Source of the DNA: Chromobacterium sinusclupearum
GTDB lineage: Bacteria; Pseudomonadota; Gammaproteobacteria; Burkholderiales; Chromobacteriaceae
Direction: 5' to 3'
DNA: 34,116 nucleotides
Assembly: GCF_002902845.1 (NCBI RefSeq)
Contig: NZ_PPTF01000035.1
Coordinates: 1-34,116 of the forward strand
The position numbers were made by a program, and so were the translations under genes. Shown here one piece after another: positions 16,201 to 25,036 of the stretch. Position 1 is the first letter of the stretch; each line of letters starts with the position of its first letter. Under the pieces are notes generated by a model. The model was not told where the DNA came from. It ran no database searches and saw only the letters and a program-made list of their open reading frames with translations.

Positions 16201-16462
16201 TTTTGAATCCGCTGCGCGGATGATGCTTTTCATAGCCGGGGCTGCCCGGCTGGCAGGGAGGGGATATTTGTGTGGCCAAATATCCCCTCCACCCCTAAAA
16301 GCCACCCTGCAAGCCTGGCCTGCGGCTTCCCGCCGGGACCCGTCAGGCCCGAGGCGCGGCTGAACTCGCGATTTGCTAACGTCAAATCGCTCAAACAGGC
16401 AGCCGCTTAAAACCTCGGGCCTGCCACCCGACGGCAGGCTTGAAGGGGCCTGGGCGCGTCGG
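16201..16462 (+). repeat. Structured intergenic repeat, copy 2
   Basis: This second copy of the 6761-7021 element has the same orientation and one extra base. The 14-bp stem (around 16258-16291) is retained while its loop differs. The inner stem here is GCGATTTG (16368-16375) paired with CAAATCGC (16383-16390) around the invariant loop CTAACGT, a perfect 8-bp helix where copy 1 has a GC-rich one. The element occupies the divergent phnG-phnF gap and ends 72 bases upstream of the phnF start, so it may fall in the phnF leader transcript. Short open frames crossing it look spurious. Confidence 0.85.
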
Positions 16463-16499
16463 CCCCATGTTTGCTATTTGCAGATCCAGGCGAAAACGT

Positions 16500-16534
16500 C
16501 GTTTAAGAAACGCTAAGGGATAGGAAGGATAGGA
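16500..16534 (+). promoter_or_regulatory. Palindrome and ribosome site ahead of phnF
   Basis: CGTTT-AAG-AAACG (16500-16512) is a 13-base palindrome 22 bases before the phnF ATG, followed by GGAAGG as ribosome site (16523-16528). The palindrome does not fit GT-N-TA-N-AC, so autoregulation through it is only a possibility. Confidence 0.3.
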
Positions 16535-17257
16535 ATGATAGAAAGAGGTTCCGGCGTCGCCGTGTGGCGACAGATAGAAGAAACGCTGGCGGCGGACATC
16601 GCCGGCGGCGTGTTGCAGGCTGGCCAGCAACTGCCCACCGAGCTGCAACTGGCGGAACGATTCGCCGTCAACCGCCACACCATACGCCGCGCGGTGGCCA
16701 CGCTGGTGGAGCGCGGCCTGCTGCGGGTGGAGCAGGGGCGCGGCACTTTTGTCCAGGACAATGCGATTGACTACGCCATCAGCAAGCGTACGCGTTTTTC
16801 GCAGAATATGGCGCGGCAGAATCTCAACTCCGACATCGACATCCTGAACAGCGACACGGTGCCCGCCAATGCCGAGCTGGCCGAGCTGCTGCAGGTGGCG
16901 GTCGGCGACACGCTGTACCGCATCAAAACCCTAAGCCGGGTGGAAGAGCGGGTGGTGGACTACGCGACCATGTTCTTCCCAGCCGCGCGCTTGACCGGCT
17001 TGCCGGAGGCCTACCAGCGTCATCGCTCGGTGACGCGCGCGCTGGAAGCCTGCGGCGTGCCGGACTATACCCGCCGTTTTACCCGCGTCACCGCGCGCTT
17101 GCCGGATGCCGAGGTGGTGGATTATCTGGGCATCCCGAAGAACCGCCCTGTGCTGCACGTCAAATCGCTGAACGTCGACCCGGCCGGCGTGCCGGTGCAA
17201 TACGGCATTACCTGTTTCAACGGCGACCTGGTGCAACTGGTGATGGAGCAAGAATGA
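16535..17257 (+). CDS. phnF: PhnF, GntR/HutC-family phosphonate regulator
   Basis: This 240-residue regulator has an N-terminal GntR winged helix (VAVWRQIEETLAADIAGG...LPTELQLAERFAVNRHTIRRAVATLVERGLLRVEQGRGTFV, residues 9-73) and a C-terminal UTRA effector domain of the HutC type, ending YGITCFNGDLVQLVMEQE. PhnF proteins accompany C-P lyase genes and repress phosphonate or phosphate uptake genes; the effector is not known here. It is divergent from phnG and leads the phnF-DUF1045-phnN operon. The next gene overlaps its stop by four bases. The candidate operators at 16073-16085 and 26110-26122 are natural targets. Confidence 0.93.
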   Translation: MIERGSGVAVWRQIEETLAADIAGGVLQAGQQLPTELQLAERFAVNRHTIRRAVATLVERGLLRVEQGRGTFVQDNAIDYAISKRTRFSQNMARQNLNSDIDILNSDTVPANAELAELLQVAVGDTLYRIKTLSRVEERVVDYATMFFPAARLTGLPEAYQRHRSVTRALEACGVPDYTRRFTRVTARLPDAEVVDYLGIPKNRPVLHVKSLNVDPAGVPVQYGITCFNGDLVQLVMEQE

Positions 17258-17952
17258 CGCGCTACGCCGTGTATTACGCGCCCAAACCCGGCAGCCCATT
17301 ATGGCGCGCCGGTTGCCAGTGGCTGGGCGGCGACGCCGCCAGCGGCAAGGCGCTGACGCAGCCTGAGATCGCCGGCATCGATGCCGGCGTTTTGGCGACG
17401 CTGACCCGGGGTGCCGCCCGCTATGGCTGGCACGCCACCTTGAAAGCGCCGTTTCCGCTGCGGAGCGATGTCCAGGCAGACACGCTGCTGCGCCATGCGG
17501 CCGAGCTGGCCGTTGCGTTCCGGCCGTTTGCGTTGAATCTGCAAGTGGATTGGCTGGATAGCTTCCTGGCGCTGCGGCCTGCGGAAGCCGCGCCTGAGCT
17601 GGACGAGCTGGCGGCGGCCTGCGCCGTGGCGTTGGAACCCTTGGCGGACCGCGGCGCGCCGCTCAAGCCGCGCGCGGGCCTGGACCCGCGGCAGCAAGCG
17701 CTGTATCGGCGCTGGGGCTATCCCTATGTGTTCGAACAATTCCGCTTCCACATGACGCTATCGGACACGCTGCCCAAGGAATCGCCGCAGGCCAAGGTCT
17801 TGGAGCAGGGAGCGCGCCGCCATTTCGCCGGCGTTTTGAACGCGCACACGGTCGATGGCATCGCCGTATTTGTTGAGCGCGAGCAGGGCGGCCCCTTTCA
17901 TTATCTGGCTTACTGCGGTTTTGACGGCGAGGTGACGCGTTATGGCGATTGA
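17254..17952 (+). CDS. 2H-phosphoesterase-like protein of phosphonate operons (DUF1045)
   Basis: This 232-residue soluble protein has two H-x-T motifs, YGWHATLKAPF (His60, Thr62) and FRFHMTLSDTL (His166, Thr168), the catalytic signature of 2H phosphoesterases that open or process 2',3'- or 1,2-cyclic phosphates. It matches the DUF1045 'putative phosphonate metabolism protein' family found with phn genes. It is coupled to phnF (four-base overlap) and to phnN (11-base overlap). C-P lyase produces 5-phosphoribosyl 1,2-cyclic phosphate, usually opened by PhnP to the substrate handled next to PhnN. With no phnP in the window, replacement of PhnP is a reasonable inference but unproven. Confidence 0.85.
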   Translation: MTRYAVYYAPKPGSPLWRAGCQWLGGDAASGKALTQPEIAGIDAGVLATLTRGAARYGWHATLKAPFPLRSDVQADTLLRHAAELAVAFRPFALNLQVDWLDSFLALRPAEAAPELDELAAACAVALEPLADRGAPLKPRAGLDPRQQALYRRWGYPYVFEQFRFHMTLSDTLPKESPQAKVLEQGARRHFAGVLNAHTVDGIAVFVEREQGGPFHYLAYCGFDGEVTRYGD

Positions 17953-18499
17953 GCCGGGGACGCTGTGGTATGTGATCGGCCCGTCCGGTGCCGGCAAGGA
18001 CAGTCTGCTGGCTTATGCGCGACGGCATCTGCCGCCAGGCGCGGGCGTGATGTTCGCCCACCGCTACATCACCCGGCCGGCCGATGCCGGCGGCGAGAAC
18101 CATGTGGCGCTGAGCGCGGAGGAATTTGCTGCGCGCGAGGCGAGTGGCTGTTTCGCCTTGTGCTGGCGGCGGCACGGCCTGGCTTATGGACTGGGCGTGG
18201 AGGTGGCGATGTGGCTGGCCCAGGGCTTGGATGTCGTGGTCAACGGTTCGCGTTCGATGCTGCCGCTGGCGGCGCAGCGTTTCCCTGCCTTGCGTCCGCT
18301 ATGGATCACCGCCAGCCCGGAAGTGTTGGCGGCGCGCTTGGCGGGGCGCGGCCGGGAGTCTGCCGAGGAAATCGCCCGCCGGCTGGTGGAGGCGGGCAGC
18401 TTCGCGCCGCCTCCCGGGTGCGAGGTGCTGTGGAACGACGGCGAGTTGGCCGAGGCCGGCGCGCGTTTGCTGGCCTTGCTGGCGCGCCAGCCGGCCTGA
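17942..18499 (+). CDS. phnN: PhnN, ribose 1,5-bisphosphate phosphokinase
   Basis: This 185-residue guanylate-kinase-fold enzyme has P-loop GPSGAGKD (13-20), HRYITRPADAGGENH (substrate-binding loop) and GRGRESAEEIARRL near residue 136. It phosphorylates ribose 1,5-bisphosphate to PRPP, returning the sugar left by C-P lyase to nucleotide synthesis. The start overlaps the preceding gene by 11 bases. Its TGA abuts the convergent chemoreceptor stop, leaving no intergenic space. Confidence 0.94.
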   Translation: MAIEPGTLWYVIGPSGAGKDSLLAYARRHLPPGAGVMFAHRYITRPADAGGENHVALSAEEFAAREASGCFALCWRRHGLAYGLGVEVAMWLAQGLDVVVNGSRSMLPLAAQRFPALRPLWITASPEVLAARLAGRGRESAEEIARRLVEAGSFAPPPGCEVLWNDGELAEAGARLLALLARQPA

Positions 18500-20134
18500 T
18501 CAGTTGTCCACCACGAAGCGCCGCATCTGCGTTTGCAGCGTGGCGCTGACTTCCTGCAGCCGGCCGCTGCTGAGACTGGCATCCTGGCTGGCTTTGAGGC
18601 TTTCGTCCGCGGAGCGGGCGATTTTCGACACGCTGCCGGCGATGGCCTGGCTTTCCCGCACTTGTTCCTCGATATCGACTGCCAGCCGGTCCAGCTCGCC
18701 CACCGTGGCGGTGGCGCCGAGTTTCAACTCGGTCAACGGTTGGACGATCTCGCTGATCAGCGCCACGCCGCGCGCCATCTCGCGGTGCCCTTGTTGGATG
18801 CGCGCCATCGCCTCGGACGTCTGGCTGTCCATCGCGGCGATCACATGATTGATTTCACGCGTGGCCTGGGCGGTGCGCCCGGCCAGATTGCGCACCTCGT
18901 CCGCCACCACGGCGAAGCCGCGGCCCATTTCGCCGGCGCGGGCGGCCTCGATGGCGGCGTTCAGCGCCAGCATATTGGTTTGCTCGGCGATGTCGGTCAC
19001 CGACTCAATCATGTCGTGCATGGAATTGGCGCGTTGTCGCAGCGCATCCACCGACTCGGCGCTGCCCTGGATTTGTTCGGCGATCAGGCTGATCTCGCGC
19101 GAGGCGGTTTCGATCAGGCTTTGCCCGCGGTCCGCCAGTTCGGCGGCGTTTCTGGCCTGGCGTCTGGCTTGATCGGCGGTGGCGGCGGCGCGGTCGAGTT
19201 TGGCGGCGAAGTCGCCGACCACGCCGTTGATCTGATGGATTTCCGCTTGCTGGCGTTCGACCCCGCCGGCCACTTCCGCGGCGCTGCCGCGGGTGGAGGA
19301 GGCGGTATCCGCCACCACGTCTGCCGAGGCGCGCAGCTCGCGCACCAGGGTGGCCAGTTCCGCCTGCATGCGGCTCATCCGCCGCAGCATTTGCGCCGTT
19401 TCGTCGTTGCCGGCAGCATGGACTTCGCTGCGCAGATCGCCCTGCGCCATCAAGCCCAATACCGCCACGCTATGCTCCAGCGGCCGGGTAATGCTGCGGG
19501 TGACGCTCCAGGCGAGCAGCAATCCAGCCAGCGCGGCCGCGACGCAGCAGCCTAGCAGCAAGCCGCGGGTGGCGCCCATCAGCGACAGCACGTCGGCCAT
19601 TTCCGCATTCATGTGGCTTTGTTGGACTGCCGCCAGATCCGCGGTGGCGCTGAGCAGCGCCTGCAGCGCAGGCCGTGTCTGGCTGCCGTATTGCTTGGCC
19701 AGGGCTGACGGGTCGTTGGCCTCGACCAGGTCCACGGTGTCGCCGAAGGCCTTGGCGTAGGCGGCGCGCAGATCGGCCAGCTTTTGCAGCGCGCCAGCCT
19801 GCTCCGCGCTCCATGGCAGCGCCTTGAGCCTTTGCAGCGCGTCGTTGCTCTTGCGGTTGGCCTCGTCCATCGCCGCGTACAGCGGCACGCGCTGCGGCTG
19901 ATCCGGGGTGGACACGATCTGCAACAGCAGCAGGGCGGCGCTTTGCGAATAGCGGTCCAGGTCCGCCGCCGCCTGCTGTTTGCTGGCGTCTTCGCTGACG
20001 ATGACGCGGGTAGCCTGTTCGATTCGGGCCAGTCCGCTCCACACGCTGGCGGCAATCGCCAGCAAAAAGGCCAGCAGCACCATGAAGGAGACGGCGAGCC
20101 GGGGACCTACCTTGATTGTTTGCAGTAACCTCAT
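18500..20134 (-). CDS. Methyl-accepting chemotaxis protein
   Basis: This 544-residue chemoreceptor has an N-terminal membrane helix (about 12-34), a periplasmic four-helix-bundle-like domain (35-185), a second helix (about 190-210, [20 protein letters not shown]), a HAMP region and a long cytoplasmic coiled-coil hairpin. The signalling tip is almost canonical ([40 protein letters not shown]). It would control the CheA kinase in response to an unknown ligand, either bound directly or through a periplasmic protein. It is the last gene of a four-gene minus-strand run, 78 bases after the diguanylate cyclase. No C-terminal CheR-tethering pentapeptide is seen. Confidence 0.92.
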   Translation of the reverse strand: MRLLQTIKVGPRLAVSFMVLLAFLLAIAASVWSGLARIEQATRVIVSEDASKQQAAADLDRYSQSAALLLLQIVSTPDQPQRVPLYAAMDEANRKSNDALQRLKALPWSAEQAGALQKLADLRAAYAKAFGDTVDLVEANDPSALAKQYGSQTRPALQALLSATADLAAVQQSHMNAEMADVLSLMGATRGLLLGCCVAAALAGLLLAWSVTRSITRPLEHSVAVLGLMAQGDLRSEVHAAGNDETAQMLRRMSRMQAELATLVRELRASADVVADTASSTRGSAAEVAGGVERQQAEIHQINGVVGDFAAKLDRAAATADQARRQARNAAELADRGQSLIETASREISLIAEQIQGSAESVDALRQRANSMHDMIESVTDIAEQTNMLALNAAIEAARAGEMGRGFAVVADEVRNLAGRTAQATREINHVIAAMDSQTSEAMARIQQGHREMARGVALISEIVQPLTELKLGATATVGELDRLAVDIEEQVRESQAIAGSVSKIARSADESLKASQDASLSSGRLQEVSATLQTQMRRFVVDN

Positions 20135-20212
20135 CGGGGCGCTCTCGCAGATTGGAAAACTGTAATGGTTGGTCGGGACCGCATCGAAAATATGATGATG
20201 GGCAGGCGCCGG

Positions 20213-21820
20213 CTACACGCGTATGGTTTCGCTGCCGCTGCGGCCGGTTTTCTTCACCCGGTACATGGCCTGGTCCGCCGCCTGCAGCAGCCGGTCCGGC
20301 GTGCTCAAGCCGCTGCCGATGGCGATGCCGATGGAGATGCCCAGCGTACAATCGGCTCCGCCGACCGGGAACGGCGCGGCGAAGGCTTCCAGGCACTTTG
20401 CCGCCACGGTGCGGGCTATGTCTTCGGCATTATCGTCCAGATCGCTCAACAGCAGCACAAACTCGTCGCCGCCGATGCGTGCCAGCGTATCGGTCTGTCG
20501 CACAATCGCCGACAGCCGTTGCGCCACCAGCCACAGCACCTTGTCCCCAGCCTTGTGGCCATGCTTGTCGTTGATGGTTTTGAAGCCGTCCAAATCCATG
20601 AACAGCAGGGCCAGAGCATTGCCCTTGCGCTTGGCCTGGGCCTGTGCCACTTGCAGGCGGTCGGTCAGCAGCGCGCGATTGGGCAGTCCGGTCAAGGGAT
20701 CGTGGTGGGCTAGTCTGGCCAGCTCGAGCTGATGCCGGTCCAGTTTGTGCAGCAGGCGGTTGAAAGCGGCGATCAGGTGGCCCACTTCGTCGTTTCGGTG
20801 GATAGGCAGCGGTTCCAGGGGCAGTTCGCCGCGAGTCATCTGGTCGGCGTGGCGGGCGGTTACGAACAGCGGACGCAGCACGATGTACATGCCGCAGCAC
20901 GTTACCATGGTGAATATGCCCAGCGCGAGCAAGGTATTGCGCAGCGTGAATTGCTTGACCCTATCCACGGTGGCGAAGGCTTCTTTGCTGGGAATCCGCG
21001 CCACGACGAACCAGCCGGCGCTGGGCACCGAGGCGACGCCGCAGACTTCCTCCACGCCCTTGGCGTTGATGGTGATGCCGGTGCCGCGCCAGCCGGCCAT
21101 GGCCTTGTCGTGCAGCGGGTTGACGCCGGGCGGCGGAAGCGGTTTCAGTATCATGTCCGGTTCCGAGGCGGCGACGAATAGACCGTCGCGCGGGGAAATC
21201 AGCAGGAAGCTGTCTTGATGGTTGCCGATGCGGCTATGCTGCATCAGATCCAGAAAATCCGGCGCGCCCAGCGCGGTGATCCCTACCAACACACCCTGAA
21301 CGCGGCCATCGGTCCCCCTGATGGGGGCGCTCATCGGCAGAACCGGCACCTTGGTTACGCGGCCGATCGCCGCCTTGCCGATATAGGGCCGTCCGGACAG
21401 CGCGGCGTGGAAGTAATCTCGATCGGCAAACGAGATTTGCCGGCGGCCCTGCGTAGGCGGGTAGTCCGCGATCACCATGCCATCCAGTCCCAGCACCAGC
21501 ATGCCGATGGAGAACATCGGCTGATAGTCGTAATGCTCCCGCAGCCATTGTTCCAAGCGAGGGGGATCCTCCAGCAAGGGTCGGGGCAAGTCGCGGGCCA
21601 GCCGGTTCAGCAGCATTTCGCGCTGCACGACCTTTTCGTCGATGTCATGGGCGACGTAGTTGGCCAGCGCCAGTTGCTGCGCTTCCATCACCTTGCTGAG
21701 GTCTTCGCGCAGGAAAGCGCTCAACGCATAGTAGCGCGTCAGCGACCCGGTGAGGACGATCAACAGGGCAAGCGCGAGCAGCCGGGTGACGATGCTGTCG
21801 AAAAGGTGGCGAATAGTCAT
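20213..21820 (-). CDS. Membrane diguanylate cyclase with Cache sensor (dCache-HAMP-GGDEF)
   Basis: This 535-residue protein has a first membrane helix at 12-30, a periplasmic dCache-type sensor (about 35-290, with FADRDYFHAALSGRPYIGKAAIG), a second helix at about 296-318, a HAMP segment (319-370) and a C-terminal GGDEF domain. The active site RIGGDEF is intact (GGDEF at 450-454), and an inhibitory RxxD site (RQTD, 441-444) lies five residues upstream. It should therefore make cyclic di-GMP with product feedback. There is no EAL domain. AGG six bases before ATG 21820 is the ribosome site. It lies 57 bases after the hybrid kinase and probably shares its transcript. Confidence 0.93.
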   Translation of the reverse strand: MTIRHLFDSIVTRLLALALLIVLTGSLTRYYALSAFLREDLSKVMEAQQLALANYVAHDIDEKVVQREMLLNRLARDLPRPLLEDPPRLEQWLREHYDYQPMFSIGMLVLGLDGMVIADYPPTQGRRQISFADRDYFHAALSGRPYIGKAAIGRVTKVPVLPMSAPIRGTDGRVQGVLVGITALGAPDFLDLMQHSRIGNHQDSFLLISPRDGLFVAASEPDMILKPLPPPGVNPLHDKAMAGWRGTGITINAKGVEEVCGVASVPSAGWFVVARIPSKEAFATVDRVKQFTLRNTLLALGIFTMVTCCGMYIVLRPLFVTARHADQMTRGELPLEPLPIHRNDEVGHLIAAFNRLLHKLDRHQLELARLAHHDPLTGLPNRALLTDRLQVAQAQAKRKGNALALLFMDLDGFKTINDKHGHKAGDKVLWLVAQRLSAIVRQTDTLARIGGDEFVLLLSDLDDNAEDIARTVAAKCLEAFAAPFPVGGADCTLGISIGIAIGSGLSTPDRLLQAADQAMYRVKKTGRSGSETIRV

Positions 21821-21877
21821 CGGAACCTATCGGACGCCGGGTGTCTCACGTTAGCCAACCCCGCGAGCGCCGCGCCG

Positions 21878-24800
21878 TCATCCCAGATTCAAGGCGTTGG
21901 GCGCGCTGCGTTGCACGAGCCATTGCTCCACCTCCTGGCAGTTTGCCTCCAATTGCAGTATCAGTCTGGGCACCGCCTCGGCGCGCAGAGCGCTGGCCGC
22001 CTGTTCCATGTGTTCTGCGGTTGCGGCGATATCTCGGGCGCCGATCTGCTTTGCCGCCGCGGAGAGATCGCGGGCGGCGGCGGCGATGAGCGGCATATTG
22101 TCGCTGATGATGGCATCGCGGATGCGGGAGAGATGGCGTTTGGCCTGTCTCAGGAAGTCGGCTAGCAGATCATTTTCCATTTTGGGATTGCCCCCGCTCT
22201 GTTTGCTGAGCGCCAAGAGATTGAGCGGGGCATTGGCGTCCAGTTTGGCAGGCGTCTGCTGTATTGCGTCCGATGCCATGGACGGCGGTTTTTTCAGCCA
22301 GTTTTCCAGCATGCTGGCCAAAGTATCTAGCGCAAGCGGTTTGACCAGACAGTCGTCCATGCCGGAGTCGCGGGCCTTTTGCAATTCTTCGGGCGTGGTG
22401 CCGGCAGTGCAGGCGATGATGATGGTGCGCCGGCGCGAGGGATGCTCGGTTTCGTAGCTGCGGATCAGCCGCGCCAATTCATAGCCGCTGATATTCGGCA
22501 TCAGACAATCGGTCAATACCAAGTGGTATTCGCTGTGCCGCCATTTTTCGAAGGCTTGCTGCCCGTCCTCGGCCGTGTCGGGGCGGTAACCGAGTTTTTC
22601 CAGCTGGCGTATCGCCAGCTTCAGATTGGTGGGATTGTCTTCCACCATCAGGATGCGCTTGGACGGGTCGCTGACGTATTCGGTTTTTTCCTGCTCGACG
22701 GCCGCGGGTTCCAGCGTGTTGATCACATCTGCGGTGAGATGGAGGCTGGCTTGTGTGCCGCGCCCGGGCTGGCTGCGCAACAGCACCTCGCCGCCCATCA
22801 GTTCGGCCAGATGGCGGCAGATGGCCAGGCCCAGGCCGGCGCCGCCGTAGCGGCGGGTGGTATGGGAATCGCCCTGGGTGAACGGCTGGAACAGTTTTTC
22901 CAGTTTGTCCGGCGCGATGCCGATGCCGGTATCGATGACATCGAAAGACAGCGCTTGCCTGTCGCCGGCATCTTGTCGCACCGCCACTCGCAGCTTGATG
23001 CTGCCGGTGGCGGTGAACTTTACCGCGTTGCTGAGAAAGTTTTGCAGGATCTGCCGCAGCCGTAGCGGGTCCAGCAGTAGCGTCGGCGCCAGCCGCGGAT
23101 CGATCTCCAGATCGAAGTGCAGGTTTTTCTGTTCCGCGGAGCGGGCATATAGACTGAGCACGCGCTGCAGCAAGGGCCAGATGGCGGTGGGCGTCTTGAC
23201 CAGTTCCAGCTGGTCCGCCTCAATTTTAGAGAAATCGAGGATGTCGTCGATCAGCCGCAGCAAGGTGCCGGCCGAGTCCAGCGCGGTGTCCAGCGTGTCC
23301 CGTTGCTCCGCGTCCAGTTCGCTCATCTGCAATAGTTCCAGCATGCCCAGCACGCCGTTCATCGGCGTGCGTATTTCGTGGCTGATGGTGGCGAGGAAGG
23401 CGCTCTTGGCTTGGTTGGCGGCATCGGCCTGCTCTTTGGCGCGCATCAGCTCCTGTTCCACCGCCTGCCGGGCCGAGATGTCGCGCATGGTCAGGTTGAA
23501 ACAGGCGTCGCCGGCGTTAGGCATGTTGGTGAGCGCCATTTCCATCGGAAACGGCGTACCGTCGGAGCGGATCGCGGTGAGTTGCAGCAGGTTGCCCAGC
23601 TCGCTGCTCTTGTCGTGCAGCATCGATTGCAGTTTGCCCAGGCACTCTGGGGAGATCAGCTCGAGCACAGAGGTGCCGACCAGGCTGCCGCGCGGCAGCC
23701 GGAACAATTTCTCGGCCACTTGGTTGGCGCTGGCGATGACACCGTTGACATCGAGCGTCGCGATGCCGTCAATGGACGTTTCGATGACGGCAGACAGTTG
23801 CATCTGTTGTCGGGTCAGCTGCAGCTGTGTTTGCTCCAGTATTTGCTGATCCTGGCTGGCCAGAATCAGTTGACCCAGCGTATTCATCAGGGGTTGCGGG
23901 ATGTCGTTGCCGCGTTCCGGCATCACCGGGCGCGGCAAGAACAGTGTGAAGGTGCCGATGACGCGAGCGGCCAGCGTGATGGGAATGCTCAGGAAATGAC
24001 TGTCGCCGCGGAAGGGGCCTGCGGCGCTTTGCTGTAGGTTCAACAAATGTTCCTGCTGCCGGTACAGGCAGATGTCGAGCAGGCCCTCCGCATCGATCTG
24101 TTGCGGCGGGCACAGCAGCGGCGTGAGCGGACGGAACTGCGGCTGGCTGGTTTGATTGCGCACCTCGCAAAGAAAACCGTGTTCCGCGTCGAACCATAGC
24201 AGCAGGATGTCGCGGGCGTAGCTGAACATGGTTTCTGGATCGGCTTTGCCTATGAATAGACTTTGCAGATAGTTGATGGCGTCCAGCACCCGATCCTTCT
24301 GCCGCAGGTGCTCGGCTGACCGCGCCGCCTGGCGCAAGGCGTCTTCCATCCTGCCATGCTCTTCAGCCAGCCGGCGCGACATCTGGTTGAACATGCCTAT
24401 GGTGCGGGCCAGCTCGTCCTTGCCTCGCACCGGTATCTGATGGCCCAGTTCGCCGTTGGCGATTTTCTCCGCCGCCTGCCGCAGCGCGTGGAGCTGGCGG
24501 GTCAGGTACAGGCCGAGCAGGAGCGAGAACAAAGCGGAGAGCAGGAGTTCCAGCACCGCCAGAAACAAGCCTTTTTCCCTGGCTTGCCGCATCAACTGCT
24601 GGTGGGCGGCAACCGAAGTGCCCAACTCAACTTGTCCGTAATGGATGCCGCCGACTTCGATGTTGCGATGGATGGTCAGCGGCTCATTGGGCGAAGCCTG
24701 ATCTATGTCTTGCGTCGCCAGCGGCGGCAAGGCCAGGGCCAGAGGGTCGCCGGCCTCGGCCAGTATGCGGCCGCGCCCGTCGCGCACGCGGGCGAATACG

Positions 24801-25033
24801 ATGCCCGGCGAGCGCGCCATCTGTTCCACCGCGCTTTGCAGCGTGGCCAGGTCGGTGCTGAGCACCGCATTCTGGTTGGCCTGGGCGAACTGTTCGGCAA
24901 TGACTTGAGCCCGTGTGCGCATTTCCGTAGCGCTGGTGTCGTGCAGCAGGCCAAGGCTGAAATGCAACAGAATGCCCAGCATGATCATTTCGATCAGCGC
25001 GATGCCCAGTATGGTCTTGAGCCGGAACGACAT
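21878..25033 (-). CDS. Hybrid sensor histidine kinase (HAMP-GAF-like-PAS-HisKA-HATPase-REC-degenerate HPt)
   Basis: This 1051-residue membrane kinase has helices at about 6-30 and 155-178 flanking a periplasmic segment. Next come HAMP (179-232), a GAF-like region (245-395), PAS (about 410-520), HisKA with phospho-acceptor His552 (FLATISHEIRTPMNG), HATPase with N669 (NFLSNAVKF), DTGIGI (701-706) and GAGLGLAI (731-738), then a receiver with Asp842 (LTDCLMPN), Thr876 and Lys898. A C-terminal helical segment (935-1045) resembles HPt, but the expected His-x-Leu-Lys-Gly is ARDLSAAAKQIGA, so the phospho-histidine is missing. Translation is coupled to the upstream PhnD-like gene: GGGGGAG precedes the ATG and spans that gene's end. 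No separate response regulator gene lies nearby. Confidence 0.93.
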   Translation of the reverse strand: MSFRLKTILGIALIEMIMLGILLHFSLGLLHDTSATEMRTRAQVIAEQFAQANQNAVLSTDLATLQSAVEQMARSPGIVFARVRDGRGRILAEAGDPLALALPPLATQDIDQASPNEPLTIHRNIEVGGIHYGQVELGTSVAAHQQLMRQAREKGLFLAVLELLLSALFSLLLGLYLTRQLHALRQAAEKIANGELGHQIPVRGKDELARTIGMFNQMSRRLAEEHGRMEDALRQAARSAEHLRQKDRVLDAINYLQSLFIGKADPETMFSYARDILLLWFDAEHGFLCEVRNQTSQPQFRPLTPLLCPPQQIDAEGLLDICLYRQQEHLLNLQQSAAGPFRGDSHFLSIPITLAARVIGTFTLFLPRPVMPERGNDIPQPLMNTLGQLILASQDQQILEQTQLQLTRQQMQLSAVIETSIDGIATLDVNGVIASANQVAEKLFRLPRGSLVGTSVLELISPECLGKLQSMLHDKSSELGNLLQLTAIRSDGTPFPMEMALTNMPNAGDACFNLTMRDISARQAVEQELMRAKEQADAANQAKSAFLATISHEIRTPMNGVLGMLELLQMSELDAEQRDTLDTALDSAGTLLRLIDDILDFSKIEADQLELVKTPTAIWPLLQRVLSLYARSAEQKNLHFDLEIDPRLAPTLLLDPLRLRQILQNFLSNAVKFTATGSIKLRVAVRQDAGDRQALSFDVIDTGIGIAPDKLEKLFQPFTQGDSHTTRRYGGAGLGLAICRHLAELMGGEVLLRSQPGRGTQASLHLTADVINTLEPAAVEQEKTEYVSDPSKRILMVEDNPTNLKLAIRQLEKLGYRPDTAEDGQQAFEKWRHSEYHLVLTDCLMPNISGYELARLIRSYETEHPSRRRTIIIACTAGTTPEELQKARDSGMDDCLVKPLALDTLASMLENWLKKPPSMASDAIQQTPAKLDANAPLNLLALSKQSGGNPKMENDLLADFLRQAKRHLSRIRDAIISDNMPLIAAAARDLSAAAKQIGARDIAATAEHMEQAASALRAEAVPRLILQLEANCQEVEQWLVQRSAPNALNLG

Positions 25034-25036
25034 CGA

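Noticed and set aside
16525..16534. Tandem GGATAGGA motifs before phnF as an operator
   Set aside because: They coincide with the purine-rich ribosome-binding region and are better explained by it.
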